Shown: piece after piece, positions 5,510-9,323 of the stretch
Numbering within the stretch: the stretch's first letter is position 1
Layout: every line of letters begins with the position of its first letter
Assembly: GCA_025927665.1 (NCBI GenBank)
Contig: JAICKZ010000118.1
Span: 1-9,323 of the forward strand
Reading direction: 5' to 3'
Length of the DNA: 9,323 bases
DNA from: Steroidobacteraceae bacterium
GTDB taxonomy: Bacteria; Pseudomonadota; Gammaproteobacteria; Steroidobacterales; Steroidobacteraceae
The notes under the pieces: model-generated
The model's database searches: none
What the model was told of the DNA's origin: nothing
What the model saw: the letters and a program-made list of their open reading frames with translations, nothing else
Position numbers and translations under genes: made by a program

Positions 5510-7112
5510 ACGCACCTGCCTTGAATGGAGCTATACCGGTGCGACGAACAGTGTCGACAAAACGTTCATCGCCTTCACGTTGTTCCAGATAAACACGGAA
5601 TAAACGTTCGAGTACATCGGGAATTTCTTCTTGCTTGAAGGAGCGACCAATGACTTCGCCAAGATCCGCTTCTTTACCATTGGGCGCGCCACCGATGGTG
5701 ACTTGATACCACTCTTCACCATGTTTATCGACGCCAAGAATGCCAATGTGTCCAACATGATGATGACCGCAGCCATTCATGCAACCTGAAATCTTTAATT
5801 GAATCTCGCCGAGATCATATAGGTAATCGAGATCATCAAATCTTTCGTTGATCAAATCAACCACGGTATAGGTGCGTGCATTCGCCAACGAACACAAATC
5901 CAGACCGGGACAGGCAATCATGTCAGTCAGTGTGCCGATGTTGGCAGTGGCCAAGTCAATGGCATCCAATGCCTGCCACAGTGCAAATAAATCCTGTTGA
6001 CGCACATGTGCGAACAGTAAATTCTGATCGTGCATCACGCGGATTTCACCAAACGAATATTGGTCTGCAAGGTTCGCTACTGCATCGAGTTGTGCATCGG
6101 TGATATCGCCAGGTGGACGTTTCACCGACTTCAACGACAAAATGACTGCGCGATAACCAGCTACTTTATGCGCACGAGTATTCTGTTGATACCAGCGACG
6201 GAACTTGTTTTGTTCCAAGGCATTGCCTTTGCTACCAACCACATCCATATCGCTCAATGTTTCATATGCCGGCGCTTTAAAGAAAGCTTTCACTCGCGCG
6301 ATTTCGTTCTCGCTCCAGACCGGCGCATATGCGCGTGAAGCTTGCCATTCGGCATTGACCATCTCACGAAATTTATCGATGCCATGGGACTTAACCACGA
6401 ACTTGATGCGCGCCTTATGAATGTTGTCGCGCCGACCTTCAAGGTTGTATACACGCAGAATGGCTTCCAGACAACCAAGCAAATCATGTGGCGTTACAAA
6501 GTCATAAATGGTTTGACCAATCATCGGTGCACGACCGAGTCCACCACCCACCAGTACTTCAAAACCAAGCACGCCCGCATCATTGCGCTTCAAGATCAAA
6601 CCAATATCATGCACGCGCACTGCGGCACGATCAGCTACAGCGCCGGTGATGGCAATCTTGAACTTACGCGGCAAGAATGCGAACTCCGGATGTACGGTTG
6701 CCCATTGACGTACCAATTCGCACCACGGACGCGGATCTTCAAGTTCATCTTTGGCGACGCCTGCCAAATGATCCGAGGTGACATTACGGATGCAATTGCC
6801 GCTGGTTTGAATGGCGTGCATTTCAACGCTTGCGAGTAACTCCAGAATGTCGGGCACTTTTGCCAGTTCTGGCCAGTTGTACTGAATATTTTGTCGCGTG
6901 GTGAAATGCCCAAAACCTTTGTCATATTCACGAGCAATGCGCGCGAAGACTCGTAATTGCGCGCTGGATAACAGGCCATAAGGAATGGAAATCCGCAGCA
7001 TCGGCGCAAAACGCTGAATATAAAGACCATTGCGCAGACGCAATGCACGGAAGTCATCTTCGTGCAGTTGGCCATTCAAAAAGCGTTGCGTTTGATCGCG
7101 AAATTGCGCCAC
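5484..7112 (-). CDS. cysI: CysI-type sulfite/nitrite reductase hemoprotein, N-terminus interrupted
   Basis: A siroheme and [4Fe-4S] reductase of the CysI/NirA group, which transfers six electrons to sulfite (or nitrite) in the cytosol during assimilation. From the GTG at 7112 the protein is 542 residues. An N-terminal ferredoxin-like half carries NGLYIQRFAPMLRISIPYG (28-46), TRQNIQYNW (72-80) and the siroheme-site pattern IQTSGNCIRNVTSDH (101-115). A long siroheme-binding segment includes LPRKFKIAITG (147-157) and VGGGLGR (188-194). The cluster ligands are complete: CPGLDLC (Cys401 and Cys407) and CMNGC (Cys444 and Cys448), the last Cys bridging to siroheme, followed by GHHHVGHIGILG. The pairing with DUF934 marks the variant typical of pseudomonads and relatives. 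The oddity is upstream: the family N-terminus continues in frame to an ATG at 7157 but is broken by TAG at 7130-7128. If translated it must restart at GTG 7112, where only a weak GAG precedes. Confidence 0.9.
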   Translation of the reverse strand: MAQFRDQTQRFLNGQLHEDDFRALRLRNGLYIQRFAPMLRISIPYGLLSSAQLRVFARIAREYDKGFGHFTTRQNIQYNWPELAKVPDILELLASVEMHAIQTSGNCIRNVTSDHLAGVAKDELEDPRPWCELVRQWATVHPEFAFLPRKFKIAITGAVADRAAVRVHDIGLILKRNDAGVLGFEVLVGGGLGRAPMIGQTIYDFVTPHDLLGCLEAILRVYNLEGRRDNIHKARIKFVVKSHGIDKFREMVNAEWQASRAYAPVWSENEIARVKAFFKAPAYETLSDMDVVGSKGNALEQNKFRRWYQQNTRAHKVAGYRAVILSLKSVKRPPGDITDAQLDAVANLADQYSFGEIRVMHDQNLLFAHVRQQDLFALWQALDAIDLATANIGTLTDMIACPGLDLCSLANARTYTVVDLINERFDDLDYLYDLGEIQLKISGCMNGCGHHHVGHIGILGVDKHGEEWYQVTIGGAPNGKEADLGEVIGRSFKQEEIPDVLERLFRVYLEQREGDERFVDTVRRTGIAPFKAGAYAQADQAA

Positions 7113-7157
7113 TCGCTCGTTGACAAGCTATTTGTCGATTGGGTCGTACTGGTACAT
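7113..7157 (-). other. cysI: Remnant N-terminus of cysI with an in-frame amber codon
   Basis: Reading from ATG 7157 in the frame of cysI gives MYQYDPIDK, then TAG (7130-7128), then LVNER running directly into the VAQFRDQ start of the open frame. Sulfite reductases of this subfamily typically begin M-Y-x-Y-D-x-x-D and continue into ERV-x-QFRDQ, so both sides of the stop are conserved sequence. The original protein would have been 557 residues. A single base change to TAG explains the break. As it stands this region is a 9-codon leader followed by a 15-nt gap before GTG 7112. Confidence 0.75.
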
Positions 7158-7271
7158 GTTCCAACTTTAACGGGGATCGTGAATGCCTGCCAGAAACTTT
7201 GGCTATAAGTAGATGAAATGAGCAGATGAGGCAAAGGATGCAAGGTACATGGCAAGTTGAACTCCCACTAC

Positions 7272-7715
7272 CTATTTATGGTCAGTATTACGCGTGTGCT
7301 CATGTGGTGGTGGTTGAACGGCAAATTTGGGCAAGTTTTCATTTATGCATGCCCAGCTTGGTGCTTGCGACGCCCAGATGGTCGCGACTGGTTTTGCAAT
7401 TGACGATACATCCAACGTACCTGCACGAACAAAGATCAGATGCGGGCGCGCTTCCGCTTCGCTGAACATCGGTGTGCCACAAGTAGGGCAAAAGCGTCGA
7501 TGCATGGTATTGCCGCTGTCTGCAACACTTGCGTAATCACGCAATTCTCCAGTGACGGTGATAGCGTCACGGGGAAAGCATACGTTCACAGTGGCGTTGC
7601 CCGCTGCCAAGTATTGACAAAGTCGACACCAACATAGACGTGTGATGATGGGTTCGGCAGTGACGGTGTATTTCACTGCCCCACATAAACACCCACCGGT
7701 AATGGATAGGGGCAC
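7272..7715 (-). CDS. GFA-family zinc-binding protein, second tandem copy
   Basis: A 147-residue member of the GFA family (Mss4-like fold), named after the glutathione-dependent formaldehyde-activating enzyme; most members have no proven activity. Zinc ligands are all present: CLC (Cys9, Cys11), CWCRLC (Cys28, Cys30, Cys33) and FCPTCG (Cys76, Cys79). Other family landmarks are TGGCLCGAV (7-15), DSGN (66-69), VRAGTLD (96-102) and WACINENLPKF near 121-131. The C-terminus is a Pro/His-rich tail. The start is GTG at 7715; no ATG lies ahead of the conserved ITGG, and an in-frame TAA (the stop of the preceding copy) is only two codons upstream. There is no good Shine-Dalgarno, so translation probably depends on ribosomes finishing the preceding copy. 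Roughly half of the aligned residues match that copy by eye. Formaldehyde detoxification is possible but not shown. Confidence 0.88.
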   Translation of the reverse strand: MPLSITGGCLCGAVKYTVTAEPIITRLCWCRLCQYLAAGNATVNVCFPRDAITVTGELRDYASVADSGNTMHRRFCPTCGTPMFSEAEARPHLIFVRAGTLDVSSIAKPVATIWASQAPSWACINENLPKFAVQPPPHEHTRNTDHK

Positions 7716-7721
7716 GGTTTG

Positions 7722-8141
7722 TTACTTTGCGGTTGGCGGTGGTGGCTGCCGTTCGAACTTAGGTATATCTTCATTCATGCAAGCCCAGTTGGGAGCGGAC
7801 GACACCCAGATATTAGCGACGGGTTTAAATAAGGATGAATCATCAAAGGTGCCCGCTCTTACGGTCATAAAACCAGGTTTTGCAGCAATTTCACCAAACA
7901 CCTGCGAACCGCACGCGGCACAAAATTTCATATCCACCACATTGCCGCTGTCTGCAGATCTGCTAAAAGTAGCCAGTGTGCCTGTCAGCGTGACTGCATC
8001 GCGTCGGAACAAAGCATTGGGTGAACCATTTCCTGCAAAGCGTCGGCAATCTCTGCACCAGCAAACGCGCATGGTGAGTGGTTCTGCCGAAATTTCATAA
8101 CGCACTGCACCGCACAAACAACCACCTGTAATAGTCGTCAT
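7722..8141 (-). CDS. GFA-family zinc-binding protein, first tandem copy
   Basis: The first of two adjacent GFA-family proteins, 139 residues from the ATG chosen here. Zinc ligands, numbered from this Met, are CLC (Cys8, Cys10), CWCRDC (Cys27, Cys29, Cys32) and FCAACG (Cys74, Cys77). ITGGCLCGAVRYE near the N-terminus, ADSGNVVDMKFC, VRAGTFDDSS and NWACMNEDIPKF are standard family segments, and the chain ends in a proline run before TAK. Starts at GTG 8150, ATG 8144 and ATG 8141 are all in frame. AGGTGGAG (8152-8145) is the ribosome binding site; 8141 gives the best spacing from its AGG (8 nt), while 8144 is also acceptable. The copy ends at TAA 7724-7722 and the second copy starts at 7715 in the same frame. 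Zinc here is structural and, in catalytic members, binds the glutathione adduct; the actual substrate cannot be read from the sequence. Confidence 0.9.
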   Translation of the reverse strand: MTTITGGCLCGAVRYEISAEPLTMRVCWCRDCRRFAGNGSPNALFRRDAVTLTGTLATFSRSADSGNVVDMKFCAACGSQVFGEIAAKPGFMTVRAGTFDDSSLFKPVANIWVSSAPNWACMNEDIPKFERQPPPPTAK

Positions 8142-8235
8142 CATCTCCACCTATGAATTGTTGAGTGAATCATCATTGATCATCAAAATCGTTGGCTTCT
8201 CTTGCCCGAGACTTTCTTGGGTCTGAATAGCCTCA

Positions 8236-8259
8236 TGTTTGAAGCTGCGTATTCAAACA
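8236..8259. repeat. 8-bp perfect inverted repeat in the divergent intergenic region
   Basis: TGTTTGAA (8236-8243) and TTCAAACA (8252-8259) are perfectly complementary around an 8-nt spacer. The spacing of about 16 bp between arm centres would place both half-sites near the same face of the helix within two turns, as for a dimeric regulator. It lies about 95 bp upstream of the GFA start and 230 bp upstream of the membrane protein start. No regulator gene is nearby. Confidence 0.35.
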
Positions 8260-8454
8260 GTAAATATTACGGATATCAATAAAAGGATTGCTTCATCAAG
8301 ACGCGGTTACTTAGCATGCTAGGGAATACATAAGCTGACGATTAATGCAGTCATTCTTCATGTGATTGGATGTGGAACGATACTCTAAGCGGCGCTGATG
8401 GTTTTGTAACGTTGAATAATCGTTGTTGAACGAAGCCTTAATTCCTCAAGCCAG

Positions 8455-8483
8455 TTAACAAGACTGAGCAACTGGCATATCAT
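8455..8483 (+). promoter_or_regulatory. Strong sigma-70-type promoter abutting the ATG at 8491
   Basis: TTAACA (8455-8460, 5 of 6 to consensus) and TATCAT (8478-8483, 5 of 6) are separated by exactly 17 bp. The predicted start point, about 7 nt after the -10, falls at 8490-8491, that is on the start codon of the next gene. No Shine-Dalgarno exists between promoter and ATG, consistent with a leaderless message. Confidence 0.5.
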
Positions 8484-8490
8484 CTATTTA

Positions 8491-8868
8491 ATGAGCAGTG
8501 AACCAGAACCGACCAAATCAAATTCGACATCAGTTCCTGACATTGGGCAGCTGATTCAAGCGCGCGCGCTTATAAATTTAGAACGTGCCAACGCAAAGCC
8601 CTATCGTTCACCTCGACGTATTGTGCTGACTGTGCTTGCAGTGTTAATCACCATGACTTTGTTTCTGATGTTCATAAATGCCGGTGTAAAAGTCACTCAT
8701 CGCATCATAGATATCTGGACGCCGGTGATTTTTGATACCAAAAAGCCGGCCGCTGAATCACAGAAGCCAACGGCTGATCCAAATACTAATCCGAATGCGG
8801 CCTATATGATTTCGGTGGTACCATCGACTTCTTCTTCATCGTCTTCAAGCAGTCGAAACACCAAATAA
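8491..8868 (+). CDS. Hypothetical single-pass membrane protein with Ser-rich C-terminus
   Basis: A 125-residue protein of unknown function. A hydrophilic N-terminal part (1-42) contains a likely helix DIGQLIQARALINLERANAK, given here as DIGQLIQ (17-23) and ARALINLERANAK (24-36), and ends in the basic group PYRSPRR (37-43). One transmembrane helix follows (about 44-64). By the positive-inside rule the N-terminus is cytosolic and the C-terminus (65-125) periplasmic. The C-terminal part is Pro/Thr/Asn-rich and then almost pure Ser (112-121), encoded by mixed Ser codons rather than one repeated triplet, so the tract is not a simple codon-repeat expansion. There is no lipobox and no cleavable signal peptide. 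The ATG has no Shine-Dalgarno but lies at the predicted start point of a good promoter. It converges on the NADH dehydrogenase gene 23 bp away with no obvious terminator between them. Confidence 0.75.
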   Translation: MSSEPEPTKSNSTSVPDIGQLIQARALINLERANAKPYRSPRRIVLTVLAVLITMTLFLMFINAGVKVTHRIIDIWTPVIFDTKKPAAESQKPTADPNTNPNAAYMISVVPSTSSSSSSSSRNTK

Positions 8869-8891
8869 TTCTCACTTGGTTTCCGCTGATC

Positions 8892-9323
8892 TTATTGTCG
8901 GAAAAACTGACGCCACTCACGGCCGACAATCAATCGAGCGCCGCGACCATAAGTCCAGTATGACCATGCCCATTGCACCAGTACCAAGATGCGATTGCGA
9001 AAACCCGTCAAGCGATAAATGTGTAACAACAACCAGAACCACCACGCAAGATGACCTGAAAGTTTAAGGATGCGTGATTCGTACAATGCACGGCTACGAC
9101 CAATGGTGGCAAGATGTCCCCAATCACGATAACGAAATATCGTACGCGGTTTTTTGCGCAAGTCGTTAAGAATGATACGTGCCGCGTAAATGCCTTGTTG
9201 CATGGCGACGTCCGCAGTGCCAGGTAAGGGTGTATTTGTAGTGGGATTCACGCAACGAGCCAGATCGCCCAAAACAAAAACATTTGGATAACCTTGTAGT
9301 GTGAGCTCGGCGGTTACGAATAC
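8892..9323 (-). CDS. ndh: Type II NADH dehydrogenase (NDH-2), C-terminal part
   Basis: An open frame of 143 codons enters from the right edge and ends at 8892; the Rossmann domains lie outside the window. The visible part starts VFVTAELTLQGYPNVFVLGD, of which VFVLGDLA (15-22) is the second FAD-contacting motif of two-dinucleotide-binding-domain flavoproteins. TPLPGTADVAMQQGIYAA (31-48) follows and is a hallmark of NDH-2-like enzymes. The C-terminal segment GHLAWWFWLLLHIYRLTGFRNR (90-111) and the later QWAWSYWTYGRGARLI form the amphipathic, Trp-rich membrane-binding region of NDH-2. These single-subunit enzymes oxidise NADH at the inner face of the membrane and reduce quinone without pumping protons. 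The frame has no stop back to the edge, so the 5' part continues outside. Related flavoproteins such as carotenoid or sulfide-quinone oxidoreductases are less likely given this C-terminus. Confidence 0.9.
   Translation of the reverse strand, partial: VFVTAELTLQGYPNVFVLGDLARCVNPTTNTPLPGTADVAMQQGIYAARIILNDLRKKPRTIFRYRDWGHLATIGRSRALYESRILKLSGHLAWWFWLLLHIYRLTGFRNRILVLVQWAWSYWTYGRGARLIVGREWRQFFRQ

Larger units (their letters stand above)
8151..8490. other. Intergenic region with two small hairpins, no recognised gene
   Basis: This 340-bp stretch separates the divergent GFA pair and the single-pass membrane protein gene. I see no open frame with protein-like character, and no tRNA or known riboswitch pattern. 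It holds the GFA ribosome binding site at its left edge, a small stem (CCCGAG 8205-8210 with CTTGGG 8216-8221, one G-U pair), an 8-bp inverted repeat at 8236-8259 and the promoter at 8455-8483. Confidence 0.6.

Noticed and set aside
6342..6839. Plus-strand open frame of 165 codons
   Set aside because: It lies wholly antisense to the conserved core of cysI, has no recognisable domain, and its translation is irregular. It is a shadow of the strongly constrained reductase gene.
7158..7271. Dedicated promoter for cysI in the gap after the GFA pair
   Set aside because: The best candidate (TTGCCT with a TACTTA-like -10) matches consensus poorly; cotranscription with the GFA genes is equally possible, so no site was annotated.
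7642..8100. Plus-strand open frame of 152 codons
   Set aside because: Antisense to both GFA genes, whose zinc motifs are intact. The frame covers parts of two separate genes and shows no protein-family pattern.
1..9323. CRISPR array, insertion sequence, phage or toxin-antitoxin module
   Set aside because: No regularly spaced direct repeats, transposase, integrase or recognised toxin/antitoxin pair was seen on either strand.

Overview
The window looks like ordinary chromosomal DNA of a pseudomonadotan (gamma- or betaproteobacterial) organism of moderate GC content. That placement is an inference from gene content: a sulfite reductase paired with a DUF934 protein, a YqaB-type HAD phosphatase, an MsbA-related half-transporter ABC protein, a type II NADH dehydrogenase and tandem GFA-family proteins. 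No rRNA, tRNA, CRISPR array, intact insertion sequence or phage gene was recognised.

Layout, left to right. A membrane glycosyltransferase C-terminus (1-243, +) runs in from the left edge, followed by a MmcQ/YjbR-family protein (388-822, +). This converges on a YqaB-like HAD phosphatase (832-1431, -). Divergent from the phosphatase is a two-gene unit: an ECF sigma factor (1599-2147, +) and a small membrane protein (2161-2493, +) 13 bp behind it. A complete ABC exporter half-transporter (2588-4369, +) follows and ends in a short palindrome that resembles a dispersed repeat. Next comes an AT-rich patch (about 4403-5014) with a TPR-like orphan protein, a possible 40-codon ORF and a perfect 16-bp palindrome.

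The right half is mostly on the minus strand. It reads, in order of transcription, two tandem GFA-family zinc proteins (8141-7722 and 7715-7272), then a CysI-type sulfite/nitrite reductase (7112-5484) overlapping a DUF934 gene (5509-5015). A small single-pass membrane protein (8491-8868, +) sits behind a good sigma-70 promoter. It converges on the C-terminal part of a type II NADH dehydrogenase (9323-8892, -) that is cut by the window edge.

Main point of interest: the usual N-terminus of the sulfite reductase is still recognisable upstream of the open frame, but its codon 10 is an amber (TAG) codon. The gene must therefore restart at a GTG 15 nt later, be suppressed, be a fresh pseudogene, or reflect a sequencing error. 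Second-tier points are two GFA genes in the same frame separated only by a stop and two codons, a probable leaderless transcript at 8491, and the small membrane protein tied to the sigma factor. I did not find a convincing undescribed multi-gene system; most of the window is housekeeping or common accessory metabolism.
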